DNA from: a virus
DNA length: 26,900 bases
IMG/VR virus record: IMGVR_UViG_3300031575_000002
Span: 1 to 26,900 of that record
Direction: 5' to 3' (one strand)
The position numbers were made by a program, and so were the translations under genes. The notes under the pieces are model-generated. The model was given only the letters and a program-made list of their open reading frames with translations. It was not told where the DNA came from and did no database searches. Of the stretch, positions 1-6,182 are shown one piece after another. The stretch's first letter is position 1. Each line of letters begins with the position of its first letter.

Positions 1-904
1 CCTTTGTATCTTCAGCCATCGGGGGATTTTCTTCCTCTTGCGGGATATCTTTTTTATTTTCTTCGCTCATTTCTATTTCCCCCAATTCAGGTTGCAATCC
101 CAGAATCCACTCAATCATTTTATCTTCTTCGCTGTCATCATTTATGCCCTTGATAAGAATTGCCTTAAGATTTGCTTTGATATGGGAGTCATTGATGAGT
201 TCCCTGACTTTATCGTATCCCGCTTTTGTCTTCCAGGTGATTTCAAAAATGTCTCCTATCTCTCCTATCATATCCTCAATATCTTGTGTAAACATTTCGG
301 ACAATCCTTTGAGTCTACAAGTTGCATCAATATGAGAAGATTTCATTGACATTTTGATACACTTATTTATGTCGTTATCGTCTTGTGCAAGGGTTCTGGC
401 GCCTCCACCTTCACTGACAATTTCACCACTTTGTTCTTCTATCAATGTGCATTTATGTGCAACTCCTTTCCCAACCAGACCTAAAATTTCTATCGTATTA
501 TGGTCGATTTCAAAGTGAGGTCTTATTCGCAGATAACCGCAGATACTTTCCGCCCCTGGTTTCCAGAGAGAATATTTTGCTCCGCAGTCAGGACATTGAT
601 AAATTAATGCACCCTTTTTATCTCTCAATACTGTCTCATCTTTATATTTGCAAGAGACCCATTTCCCATCTTCATTTCTCCTTTTACGATGTATCATAGC
701 GTAATCAATTCCAGGAGTCAAATTATCACGAATGAAACGCAGAAGATAAGCCCGCTTCTCTCTCTCCTGTTTCAATATTACCTTCATTTCTTTCAATTGC
801 ATTGCTGGGATTGGAACTTTTACCTCACCTTGTTTTATTTCTACAATTTCCTGTTTAGACTCTTTAGATTCTTCTACTTTTGGGGCTTCTTTTACTTTTG
901 CCAC
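1..904 (-). CDS. Phage recombination-module protein, possible single-strand annealing protein (3' end missing)
   Basis: Reads leftwards and runs off the left edge; 301 residues are visible with no stop. The start is GTG at 904, with AAGGAGG five bases upstream, directly after the stop of the previous gene. Seen: a charged N-terminus (1-30), PGIDY at 64-68, a WKPGAE motif at 114-119, a segment ending in KMSMKSSHIDATCRLKGL (184-201) and FTQD at 205-208. I recognise this combination (DY, KPGAE, DA.LR, FTQD) from a family found in phage recombination modules, where RecT/Erf/Sak-type annealing proteins usually sit; the family name and activity are not certain. Cysteines at 85, 104, 107 and 122 could bind zinc in an insertion between the first two motifs. 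The C-terminus is acidic and low complexity, which suggests little is missing. The coiled-coil protein upstream is its likely partner. Confidence 0.6.
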   Translation of the reverse strand, partial: MAKVKEAPKVEESKESKQEIVEIKQGEVKVPIPAMQLKEMKVILKQEREKRAYLLRFIRDNLTPGIDYAMIHRKRRNEDGKWVSCKYKDETVLRDKKGALIYQCPDCGAKYSLWKPGAESICGYLRIRPHFEIDHNTIEILGLVGKGVAHKCTLIEEQSGEIVSEGGGARTLAQDDNDINKCIKMSMKSSHIDATCRLKGLSEMFTQDIEDMIGEIGDIFEITWKTKAGYDKVRELINDSHIKANLKAILIKGINDDSEEDKMIEWILGLQPELGEIEMSEENKKDIPQEEENPPMAEDTK

Positions 905-914
905 TTATGCCTCC

Positions 915-1520
915 TTATTTTATCACCATTATTTCTTCTTGATATATCTTAACGCCTGGTATCTCTCTAATTCCTTTTCTAATTGCATCTCGTATATTTG
1001 ATTCATCTATCATTAGATATTCCCGTGGGATCTTAATCACATCAATTATCTTAAACTTCCACACCTTGCGGGTCTGCGTGGTATCCCTTTTCTTCAAAGG
1101 TTCGGGTCTGGACATCACAACAGGCTCACTTACCTCGTGGCCTTGTTCCTTGTGCGCCTCTTGAATCTTCCGCCTGCGCTCTTCTTCCTTCGCTATGCGT
1201 TCCTGTTCTATGCGTATCTTCTCTTGTTCCTCTCTGCGCCAGGACATCACTTTATCGCTCAGAATAGTTTTAGCTGTCTGTAGGGGTTTTGTCAGTTCCT
1301 TGAATGTGTTATTGATTTCCCTCAGAGATTGATTAAGCGGTGTTGTAAAGGTCTTGCGTTTTTCCTCAACCATTTTCATCTGTTCCGATATGTGTTTCAA
1401 GATTAAGTTCACAAAATCGACATCTGCTTGATTTGCTACTTGTTGTTTTTCTGCTTGCAATACAAAACTGGTATTGACTGCCTCTATCTCGACTATTTCC
1501 TGTGATTTTATTTCAAACAT
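915..1520 (-). CDS. Coiled-coil phage protein of the recombination module
   Basis: A 201-residue protein. Residues 30-75 are a helical region rich in K, E and R (EKRKTFTTPLNQSL), followed by a long charged coiled coil (about 90-125) and a compact C-terminal domain (150-201) with the motifs VWKFKIIDV, IPREYLMIDE and REIPGVKIYQEE. That C-terminal pattern recurs in phage proteins encoded beside annealing proteins and exonucleases. They resemble in outline the RecT-associated DUF1351 proteins, but I do not claim membership. Its start has AAGGAGG a few bases upstream and lies directly before the stop of the preceding gene. It is followed at once by the left-edge recombination gene, so the two are probably co-translated. 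Role in DNA recombination or protection is inference from context. Confidence 0.6.
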   Translation of the reverse strand: MFEIKSQEIVEIEAVNTSFVLQAEKQQVANQADVDFVNLILKHISEQMKMVEEKRKTFTTPLNQSLREINNTFKELTKPLQTAKTILSDKVMSWRREEQEKIRIEQERIAKEEERRRKIQEAHKEQGHEVSEPVVMSRPEPLKKRDTTQTRKVWKFKIIDVIKIPREYLMIDESNIRDAIRKGIREIPGVKIYQEEIMVIK

Positions 1521-1916
1521 TTAAGCCTCCTTTTTATATTTTTTCACGAACTCCCTTTTGGTTAAATCAAGGGAATCCTGCCACATCCGGCGACGAAATC
1601 TAAGTCGTTCCATATTGAGGTCGAATCCTTTGAATTGTCTTCGAGTATCAAGATTAAATCGCTCTCGAAAATAAGATGCATTATTAACACAATCCAAATA
1701 TGGACTAAAATCCTCACCGTTAATATCTTTATTCTTTTTTACATCTAATATCGAATTGATTTTGATATTAGGACAACTATCGCAATAAAGATGCCCAATC
1801 AAATTAAACTCAAGGCAAAAAACACATCTCCTTTTACATCGAGTATTCTCAATCTTCCTCTCATATTCCTTTATTTGCTTCTCGATTGCTTCCCGCTCCT
1901 TTTTAGTCCACCTCAT
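1521..1916 (-). CDS. Hypothetical cysteine-rich, possibly zinc-binding protein
   Basis: 131 residues, not recognised. An N-terminal basic helix (residues 3-30, lysine/arginine/glutamate rich) is followed by a cysteine cluster, CKRRCVFC then a spaced CDSC (residues 27-50). This resembles a small zinc finger with two CxxC knuckles. The rest is basic and aromatic with no known motif. The start has GAGGAG about six bases upstream. It sits in the leftward early operon between a small membrane protein and the recombination pair. Nucleic-acid binding is plausible from the charge and the knuckles but is only inferred. Confidence 0.55.
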   Translation of the reverse strand: MRWTKKEREAIEKQIKEYERKIENTRCKRRCVFCLEFNLIGHLYCDSCPNIKINSILDVKKNKDINGEDFSPYLDCVNNASYFRERFNLDTRRQFKGFDLNMERLRFRRRMWQDSLDLTKREFVKKYKKEA

Positions 1917-1927
1917 TATTTATCTCC

Positions 1928-2047
1928 TCAATATCCCGTTGGACTCATAGACATCATTAGTTTTATGAAGAACCAAAACAGGCCTCCACCAACTACTAAT
2001 AAACCTATAACTATCAAGAAAAACACTTTGTAAAATTTTTCCATCAT
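1928..2047 (-). CDS. Micro membrane protein (39 aa)
   Basis: A 39-residue ORF that is easy to miss by length. It starts with ATGATG at 2047 or 2044, overlapping the stop of the upstream gene (ATGA), and has a GGGGG ribosome binding site just before. After the start MMEKFY, residues 7-29 form one hydrophobic helix (VFFLIVIGLLVVGGG then LFWFFI), with a short polar tail ending SPTGY. A single-pass inner-membrane peptide is the best description; function unknown. It lies inside the leftward early operon, and the next gene starts 12 bases after its stop. Confidence 0.55.
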   Translation of the reverse strand: MMEKFYKVFFLIVIGLLVVGGGLFWFFIKLMMSMSPTGY

Positions 2048-2265
2048 TTACCCCCTTTATGTTCCCGCATAAATTTCTCCATCCGCCTCTTTGCAACCTT
2101 CTGGGATTTCCCCTCGTAAAGAATCCTTCTCAATCCACTTGCGGGGATAAGGATAGTTTCCCACCCATTCTTTCTACCAGTGCCATCGAAACCCCGATAA
2201 TAGATGATATTTCCGTCATCATCTTGATATGATTCCTGAGCCACGGTGAGGATTTTAGTCCACAT
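2044..2265 (-). CDS. Hypothetical small phage protein
   Basis: 73 residues, not recognised. The N-terminal half looks beta-rich (KILTVAQESYQDDDGN then IIYYRGFDGTG); the C-terminal third is a strongly basic helix (KSQKVAKRRMEKFMREHK). The start overlaps the end of the upstream gene by 11 bases and its stop overlaps the start of the micro membrane protein, so it is embedded in a translationally coupled chain. Nucleic-acid binding through the basic tail is possible but unproven. Confidence 0.5.
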   Translation of the reverse strand: MWTKILTVAQESYQDDDGNIIYYRGFDGTGRKNGWETILIPASGLRRILYEGKSQKVAKRRMEKFMREHKGGK

Positions 2266-2626
2266 TTAGGATCTTCTTTAATTTCAGAGGACAATATTTT
2301 GTATATAGTGCGAAATAGGAATCCCAATTCATTGTTCCCATTAATTTTATATGATATTGATATGCCTCTTTCCAAGTTTTATGTTTCTTTATTACAATAA
2401 ATTTGCTTACATCTTTCCTTGGGTCTCCCCAACCTGCTCTTTTATAACATTCCTTTGCAACAAAAACTTTTCCCATAAGATGAAATCTGTTAAGGGTATC
2501 ACCAAAACAAATTGCGGTGCTTCTTTCTTGGCCCAGCTTACAAAAAACAGTGCTAACAAGCATTATGGGCTTCAGAAAAGTATCGGGCGCATATCCACTC
2601 AATAAATTTCTACCATGATATTTCAT
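2255..2626 (-). CDS. Hypothetical phage protein
   Basis: 123 residues, no family recognised. Visible features are a moderately hydrophobic N-terminal third (FLKPIMLVSTVFCKL), scattered cysteines (positions about 29, 40, 60, 112) without a CxxC pattern, and an aromatic, lysine-rich C-terminus. The start ATG at 2626 has GGAGGCTTGA upstream. It belongs to the leftward early operon and overlaps the following gene by 11 bases. Confidence 0.45.
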   Translation of the reverse strand: MKYHGRNLLSGYAPDTFLKPIMLVSTVFCKLGQERSTAICFGDTLNRFHLMGKVFVAKECYKRAGWGDPRKDVSKFIVIKKHKTWKEAYQYHIKLMGTMNWDSYFALYTKYCPLKLKKILNVD

Positions 2627-2646
2627 TCAAGCCTCCATTATTTTTA

Positions 2647-2847
2647 TCATTGGAATTTCAAGTCTTTTGGGTTTGTGGCACTGGCAGTAAAATCCTGAAA
2701 TCTATCCCATTCATTGTTACATTTATAGACAACAAAAATATATTTATCATTCCAAGATTTTATCTTCCCTCTCTCGGCAGAAAATCCAGTTTTATAGATA
2801 ACCCATTTGCCAATATCTTTTGAGGTGAGTTTTTTTACATCAATCAT
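2647..2847 (-). CDS. Small SH3-like phage accessory protein
   Basis: 66 residues. I chose ATG 2847 because it overlaps the stop of the upstream gene as ATGA and has GGAGG four bases before it; an upstream in-frame start at 2898 would add a cysteine/glycine-rich stretch that lies inside the previous gene. The sequence runs as short beta strands with the pattern IGKWVIYK, GKIKSWNDKYIFVVY and a final SATNPKDLKF. This pattern, with the phrase SWNDK.IFV and a terminal ATxPxDL, is familiar from many small phage proteins of unknown role. Fold (small beta barrel) is inferred. Confidence 0.6.
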   Translation of the reverse strand: MIDVKKLTSKDIGKWVIYKTGFSAERGKIKSWNDKYIFVVYKCNNEWDRFQDFTASATNPKDLKFQ

Positions 2848-3083
2848 AATGCCTCCACATCCATATCTAACGCCTCGAAACAATTTTGACACAGACACTC
2901 ATTGCCATACATAAACACATCACTCTCTTTAGAAATTTCCCGTCCACAAAGTTCACAGCAATAACTTTCCCTATCATGCTCAGCCCAGTCCTTGTCCTCC
3001 CGTTCCTGTAGGGCGTTGTTCAGTCCTTGATGCGCCCAATAAGCCGAGATATTGTCATAATACTCATCCTCGATTAATGGCAT
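2844..3083 (-). CDS. Zinc-ribbon protein
   Basis: 79 residues. An acidic N-terminal half (many D/E, tryptophan and tyrosine) is followed by a clear four-cysteine ribbon: CELCG at about 43-47 and CLCQNCF at about 64-70, separated by a strand-loop stretch. Such small ribbons bind one zinc ion and usually contact nucleic acid or protein. The start overlaps the stop of the 3083-3517 gene by one base, and its stop overlaps the next start, so it is coupled on both sides in the leftward operon. Specific role unknown. Confidence 0.6.
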   Translation of the reverse strand: MPLIEDEYYDNISAYWAHQGLNNALQEREDKDWAEHDRESYCCELCGREISKESDVFMYGNECLCQNCFEALDMDVEAL

Positions 3084-3517
3084 TAGACCTCCTTGATATA
3101 TCCATTTTCTCTAAGCCAACACCAAAGTTCGCCTGCATTTTCTTGGATAAAATCAGATTTATTTGTAAGGGTTATCTTGCAAATTGGTGGCGGAATAGAT
3201 GGTGATTGTGTATATGCAATTGAATTATCTTCATATAAAGCCTTTGTAAGATAATCTCCAGATTCGGGTTCTTGAATCTCATCGGGCAACTCCTTCCATA
3301 TCTCACAAAAGAGGGGGGCATCATACCATTCATTATTTTCCTGATGGCATTTGTAATCTCTATTAACTACTCTCCAATCATACTTATATTTATTTCTTAT
3401 GAGGAAGTTTCTTATATTGCGAAGCCAAATAAAATATGATTCGTATTGTTCCCACCCCAGTTTCTCCATCCTCTCTGCAAGTTCAAGGGAGACAACTTTT
3501 GATTCAAGATTATTCAT
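3083..3517 (-). CDS. Conserved-type phage protein of unknown function
   Basis: 144 residues. The N-terminus (VSLELAERMEKLGWEQYESYF) and the W-rich middle (EIWKELPDEIQ) match a pattern familiar from many phage early proteins, in which a short helix containing LA..LE.LG.....SYF.W is followed by a domain often carrying a LPDE phrase. No catalytic motif is visible. A C-terminal helix (AGELWCWLRENGYI) is typical of the group. It overlaps the upstream gene by 8 bases. Function has not been established as far as I know. Confidence 0.55.
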   Translation of the reverse strand: MNNLESKVVSLELAERMEKLGWEQYESYFIWLRNIRNFLIRNKYKYDWRVVNRDYKCHQENNEWYDAPLFCEIWKELPDEIQEPESGDYLTKALYEDNSIAYTQSPSIPPPICKITLTNKSDFIQENAGELWCWLRENGYIKEV

Positions 3518-3740
3518 TTAGCACTTCCTCCGTTATATTTGTGGCTATCCAATCTTTCACATCTTCTAATCGGATTCGCCCCCCATACCAAAATTCCCTT
3601 TCAATATCGAGGGTAGTATATTTTTTCTCTCCATCATTACTATGCGCACTTATATGGGCTTCCCAATTTTTGGTGGTGAAAATTTCACCATCTATTTTGT
3701 TGAGAATTCGCTGTGTGTTTGTTTGGGGTTTAGTTTTCAT
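3510..3740 (-). CDS. First gene of the leftward early operon, hypothetical
   Basis: 76 residues from ATG 3740. I prefer this start to the ATG at 3764 because GGAAGG lies seven bases before it. Basic N-terminus (MKTKPQTNTQRILNKI), then an acidic-aromatic C-terminal half ending in a DVKDWIATNITEEV helix. No family recognised. It is the promoter-proximal gene, about 130 bases downstream of the predicted leftward promoter, so it should be the earliest product on this strand. Confidence 0.5.
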   Translation of the reverse strand: MKTKPQTNTQRILNKIDGEIFTTKNWEAHISAHSNDGEKKYTTLDIEREFWYGGRIRLEDVKDWIATNITEEVLNE

Positions 3741-3863
3741 TTTATGCCTTCCAATGAAAGACACCCCGGGTCGATAAAATTAATACCGGCTAAGGTAAAA
3801 ACCCCCGGGATATCTTTCTGTTTTCTATTTTTTGTTTTGGATAATTCTGGTATTAATCTTATC

Positions 3864-3899
3864 ATATTGACAATATAAGGTATTTTCCTTATTTGTCAA
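3864..3899. promoter_or_regulatory. Candidate repressor operator at the leftward promoter
   Basis: ATATTGACAATAT at 3864-3876 is a perfect palindrome around one central base. A larger imperfect dyad also spans the site: TTGACAATATAAGG (3867-3880) and CCTTATTTGTCAA (3887-3899), differing by one base of length. Both overlap the predicted -35/-10. The minus strand reads TTATATTGTC, the same ten bases that occur at 4665-4674 before the repressor gene, as expected of two operators for one repressor. Confidence 0.5.
3872..3899 (-). promoter_or_regulatory. Leftward early promoter (sigma70-like)
   Basis: On the minus strand, -35 TTGACA (3899-3894) is followed after 16 bases by -10 TATATT (3877-3872). 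It points into the nine-gene leftward operon. The -10 box lies inside a perfect 13-bp palindrome, so repressor binding there would block it. Function is inferred from the match to consensus and position. Confidence 0.65.
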
Positions 3900-3942
3900 G
3901 GGGTAAAATGATATTTTTATGAAATAACACGATATAGGAGAC

Positions 3943-3966
3943 AAAAGAAAGCCCCGATAGCGAAGC
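3943..3966 (-). terminator. Possible terminator after the repressor gene
   Basis: Read on the minus strand, GCTTCG (3966-3961), loop CTAT, CGGGGC (3956-3951) forms a six-pair stem with two G-U pairs, followed by TTTCTTTTG. It lies about 45 bases past the repressor stop. The stem is modest, so confidence is limited. The rest of the 3741-4011 gap holds the promoter and operator described above; no gene is seen there. Confidence 0.4.
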
Positions 3967-4011
3967 CATTATTTGATTCAATGTTTGGGTTTAATTAGAA
4001 TTTATATGTGA

Positions 4012-4635
4012 TTACAGTTTTCTGATGACTCGCACAACCTTACCGATAATCTGGATCTCTGATTGATGGTATATTTCGGGATAATATTTAAAGTTACAGG
4101 AACATAATATAATCTTATTGTCAGTTTTCCGTATTTTCTTTAAAAGTGCTTCTGCATGCTCACAACCGTGAGAGAATATTGCAACTGCATAAATACCCTT
4201 TTCATTTATATTGTTAATTGACGGTTCGATTAAAACATAGTCCCCGGGATAAATCCCTTCACCTATCATACTATCACCAATAACCTTTAATAGTAATAGA
4301 TTAGGATCTTTCGGCAGTATCTCTTTAATATTGATTATTCGTTTAATGTTTTCGGAGGCAAAGATTGGAGTCCCTGCTGATATTTCAGAGAGATAAGAAT
4401 ATTGGATTGTTTCCGATTTATCCTCGAACAACCTACTTGGTAAAATTTCTAAGACTTTGCAAATTTTATTAATTTTTGTTGATGGGATTCCCTTTCCCTT
4501 TTCCCATCCTTGAACAGTTGACCAATGCACATTTAACTTCTCACCCATTTCTTTGAGAGTTAACCCCTTTAATTTCCTTGCAATCCTTATTCTTTCACCT
4601 ATTTTAATATCGGATAATTTCCTCTTTTTCATCAT
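4012..4635 (-). CDS. LexA/CI-like autocleavable phage repressor (HTH plus S24 peptidase)
   Basis: 207 residues. Residues 11-65 are a Cro/C1-type helix-turn-helix (IGERIRIARKLKGLTLKEMG, then VHWSTVQGWEKG). The C-terminal half is an S24/LexA-type domain with a candidate Ala87-Gly88 cleavage site in SAGTP, nucleophile Ser122 in GDSM, the YPGDYVLIE strand (129-137), and a candidate general-base lysine at 166 or 167 in ALLKKI. In known phages such repressors hold the lysogenic state and cut themselves with RecA help after DNA damage. The start is ATG 4635 (or 4632) with GGGGC upstream. It is the only leftward gene here with its own promoter region, and dyads at 3864-3899 and 4663-4679 are its probable binding sites. 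It marks this phage as temperate and probably SOS-inducible. Confidence 0.9.
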   Translation of the reverse strand: MMKKRKLSDIKIGERIRIARKLKGLTLKEMGEKLNVHWSTVQGWEKGKGIPSTKINKICKVLEILPSRLFEDKSETIQYSYLSEISAGTPIFASENIKRIINIKEILPKDPNLLLLKVIGDSMIGEGIYPGDYVLIEPSINNINEKGIYAVAIFSHGCEHAEALLKKIRKTDNKIILCSCNFKYYPEIYHQSEIQIIGKVVRVIRKL

Positions 4636-4642
4636 TTGCCCC

Positions 4643-4670
4643 TTGACTTTTTAGGAATATACATTATATT
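4643..4670 (+). promoter_or_regulatory. Rightward early promoter
   Basis: TTGACT (4643-4648), 16-base spacer, TATATT (4665-4670). It would start transcription near 4677 towards the HTH regulator and the replication genes. The -10 overlaps the operator-like dyad at 4663-4679. It faces the repressor promoter. Confidence 0.55.
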
Positions 4671-4679
4671 GTCTATAAT
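4663..4679. promoter_or_regulatory. Candidate repressor operator upstream of the repressor gene
   Basis: ATTATA-TTGTC-TATAAT is a perfect dyad with six-base arms and a five-base centre. It contains TTATATTGTC, shared with the leftward operator. Nearby TTGAC elements occur at 4643 and 4684. It covers the -10 of the rightward promoter and lies within the 5' leader of the repressor transcript, so binding could repress the first and tune the second. Confidence 0.5.
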
Positions 4680-4718
4680 ATGATTGACTATACTAACCTC
4701 CCGTTTTTCATATCCCCA

Positions 4719-4746
4719 AGTATAATGATTTTTTACGGAAATTCAA
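4719..4746 (-). promoter_or_regulatory. Promoter of the repressor gene
   Basis: On the minus strand, TTGAAT (4746-4741), 16-base spacer, TATACT (4724-4719). It would start near 4712 and give the repressor mRNA a leader of about 75 bases. Confidence 0.55.
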
Positions 4747-4764
4747 GGACAAATCTAACAAAAG

Positions 4765-4787
4765 TTTTTGTAGTTTAGCTACAAAAA
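4765..4787. repeat. Perfect inverted repeat just before the HTH regulator gene
   Basis: TTTTTGTAG (4765-4773), five-base loop TTTAG, CTACAAAAA (4779-4787). The right arm abuts the G-run (4788-4793) that serves as ribosome binding site of the TTG-started gene at 4797. As DNA it could be an operator, as RNA a hairpin that influences access to that site. Confidence 0.6.
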
Positions 4788-4796
4788 GGGGGGCAA

Positions 4797-5240
4797 TTGG
4801 AGTTTTCGGAAATTTTAACTATATCAATACACAACTCGGAACACAGCCACGAGGAAATAGCAAGGGCTGCCAGCATTAAATCAAATACCCTCTCCGAATA
4901 TCGGTGTGGGCGCCTGCAAATGTCTATCGATGCTTTTATACAGCTCATTAATGGTTTTACATTATTAGGTGAATCTGACAAAGCCTTGGATTTACTGAAG
5001 TTCATTGTAGGTGGCAATTGGCATGTTTTATACATAAAAAATACAGCCAACAATCTTCCAGGAGAAATTATCCTCGATATGATAATTAGCTTCGGTAAAC
5101 TTGTTTGCGAGTATAAGGAAAAAGCGGAATACGATCAAATAGGGGACCACGACAGATTTGAACTCAGGAGTGCCGCAATGGGAATGATAAGTTTATTGAA
5201 CGACTTTGTATATCACATAAACGCTAACGAGAAATTATGA
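4797..5240 (+). CDS. Small HTH regulator, first rightward early gene
   Basis: 147 residues from TTG 4797, with a GGGGGG run four bases upstream; no other start with a good site is visible. Residues 17-52 read as a helix-turn-helix (EEIARAASIKSNTLSEY, then MSIDAFIQLINGF), like the CII/Cro-type DNA-binding regulators placed opposite a repressor in lambdoid switches. The rest is mostly helical, with no enzymatic motif, ending FVYHINANEKL. By position it could act as a second-layer regulator of lysis versus lysogeny; the exact class (Cro, CII, other) cannot be told from sequence. It is followed by a strong terminator-like structure, so it may be transcribed largely by itself. Confidence 0.55.
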   Translation: MEFSEILTISIHNSEHSHEEIARAASIKSNTLSEYRCGRLQMSIDAFIQLINGFTLLGESDKALDLLKFIVGGNWHVLYIKNTANNLPGEIILDMIISFGKLVCEYKEKAEYDQIGDHDRFELRSAAMGMISLLNDFVYHINANEKL

Positions 5241-5290
5241 AGCCCGGGTTTTGTGTCCTAACTCCACACAGTCCCCACCCGGGCTTTTAT
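5241..5290 (+). terminator. Strong stem-loop terminator after the HTH regulator
   Basis: AGCCCGGGT (5241-5249) pairs perfectly with ACCCGGGCT (5277-5285), followed by TTTTAT. Inside the loop, TGTGT (5252-5256) and ACACA (5266-5270) give a second stem. The left arm begins at the base after the stop of the regulator gene. The next gene's ribosome binding site follows a few bases later, so read-through or a further promoter must feed the replication gene. Confidence 0.7.
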
Positions 5291-5303
5291 ATTTGGAGGG
5301 ATA

Positions 5304-6170
5304 ATGGGAAGACCAATTAAAAATACAGTAGATTACTTTCCACATAGTTGTAACCATAAAAAAACAATTTTTATATTGGAGCAACAGTACGGGAATGATG
5401 GTTATGCTTTTTGGTTTAAATTATTAGAATTATTAGGGTCAACAGATAAGCATTTTATTGATTGTAATAATAAGAGTAACTGGAGGTTTCTACAGGCAAA
5501 AACTCACCTCAGCGAAGAAAAATGTGTAGAAATGTTAAATCTGTTGGTTGAATTAGACGCAATTGATAAAAATTTATGGGATAAAAAGATAATCTGGTGT
5601 CAGAACTTTGTTGACAATATTACCGATGTTTATAGGAATCGGCGTGTAGAAACTCCAACTAAACCTCTTTTCTACAAACATAAACTCAAACAAGCTGATG
5701 TTTCTACAAACATAAAGTCACAAAGTAAAGTAAAGGAAAGTAAAGTAAATAAAAGTAAAGAAATTTATATTGTTTTAAGTAAAAAGTTAGGAGATTTAAT
5801 TTTAAAAAGGAAGCCTGATTTTAAGATAATAAAAAAGCAGGAGAAAAAAAATTATATAGATTGGGCAGATAATATTAGATTAATGGTTGAAAGAGATAAT
5901 AGGAAAATAGAAAAAATAAAGGAAGTGATTGAATGGTGCCAGGAAGATGATTTTTGGAAAAATAACATTTTATCAACCCAAAAACTTAGAAGCCAATTTG
6001 ATAAGTTAGAAATTAAAATAAAAACAGATCAGCCACAGGAAAACCTTACCCCAGGATATTGGGAACCCCCAGCTGACGAAGAAGAAGCTGAATTTAACCC
6101 TGAGAAGATACGAGCATTACGAAAAAATATGGGAAAAATAGGGAAACCAAACAACAATGACCTCGCATAA
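5304..6170 (+). CDS. Phage replication initiator, Lin1244/Lin1753 (DUF4373) type, DnaD-like
   Basis: 288 residues, good site GGAGGG before ATG. Residues 8-110 match the winged-helix N-terminal domain of the Lin1244/Lin1753 family: DYFPHSCNHKKTIFILEQQY at 10-29, the phrase DGYAFWFKLLELL, then LQAKTHLSEEKC and a final W-x-x-K strand. Residues 125-155 are a lysine/serine linker (SKVKESKVNKSKE) coded by repetitive DNA. The C-terminal part (about 180-240) carries the WADNIRLMVERDNR and EWCQEDDFWKNNILS pattern typical of phage replication proteins. Such proteins bind the phage origin and help load the host helicase; that role is inferred. Repeats inside the gene make it a candidate site of the origin. 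It lies between two structured terminator-like elements. Confidence 0.75.
   Translation: MGRPIKNTVDYFPHSCNHKKTIFILEQQYGNDGYAFWFKLLELLGSTDKHFIDCNNKSNWRFLQAKTHLSEEKCVEMLNLLVELDAIDKNLWDKKIIWCQNFVDNITDVYRNRRVETPTKPLFYKHKLKQADVSTNIKSQSKVKESKVNKSKEIYIVLSKKLGDLILKRKPDFKIIKKQEKKNYIDWADNIRLMVERDNRKIEKIKEVIEWCQEDDFWKNNILSTQKLRSQFDKLEIKIKTDQPQENLTPGYWEPPADEEEAEFNPEKIRALRKNMGKIGKPNNNDLA
5669..5716. repeat. Iteron-like direct repeats inside the replication gene
   Basis: TTTCTACAAACATAAA occurs twice, at 5669-5684 and 5701-5716, with starts 32 bases (about three helical turns) apart. The core also occurs as TTTCTACA at 5487-5494, and inverted as GTAGAAA at 5646-5652. Origin iterons inside the initiator gene are known from lambda and many siphophages, hence the origin interpretation. 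Confidence 0.5.
5717..5762. repeat. AAAGTAAAG low-complexity tract following the iterons
   Basis: A 46-base run made of AAAGTAAAG-like units, coding for the lysine/serine linker. It is followed by very AT-rich DNA up to about 5840. It could be the unwinding region of an origin, or simply the coding sequence of a charged linker. Confidence 0.45.
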
Positions 6171-6182
6171 CACCTCCTTAAG

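Noticed and set aside
38-952. Plus-strand ORFs of 63-103 codons at the left edge
   Set aside because: They lie antisense to the long open minus-strand gene 1-904, lack good ribosome binding sites, and have phenylalanine/isoleucine-rich sequences typical of complements of lysine/glutamate-rich genes.
2847-2898. Longer start for the 66-residue SH3-like protein
   Set aside because: The extra codons lie inside the zinc-ribbon gene, while ATG 2847 has GGAGG and an ATGA overlap.
3867-3895. Rightward promoter from the plus-strand TTGACA at 3867
   Set aside because: The -10 at 17-base spacing is TATTTG, poor, and it would transcribe antisense into the repressor gene; the TTGACA is better explained as half of the operator dyad.
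5717-5762. AAAGTAAAG units as a CRISPR-like or tandem repeat locus
   Set aside because: Units are short and unspaced, and lie in frame within the replication gene as a lysine/serine linker.
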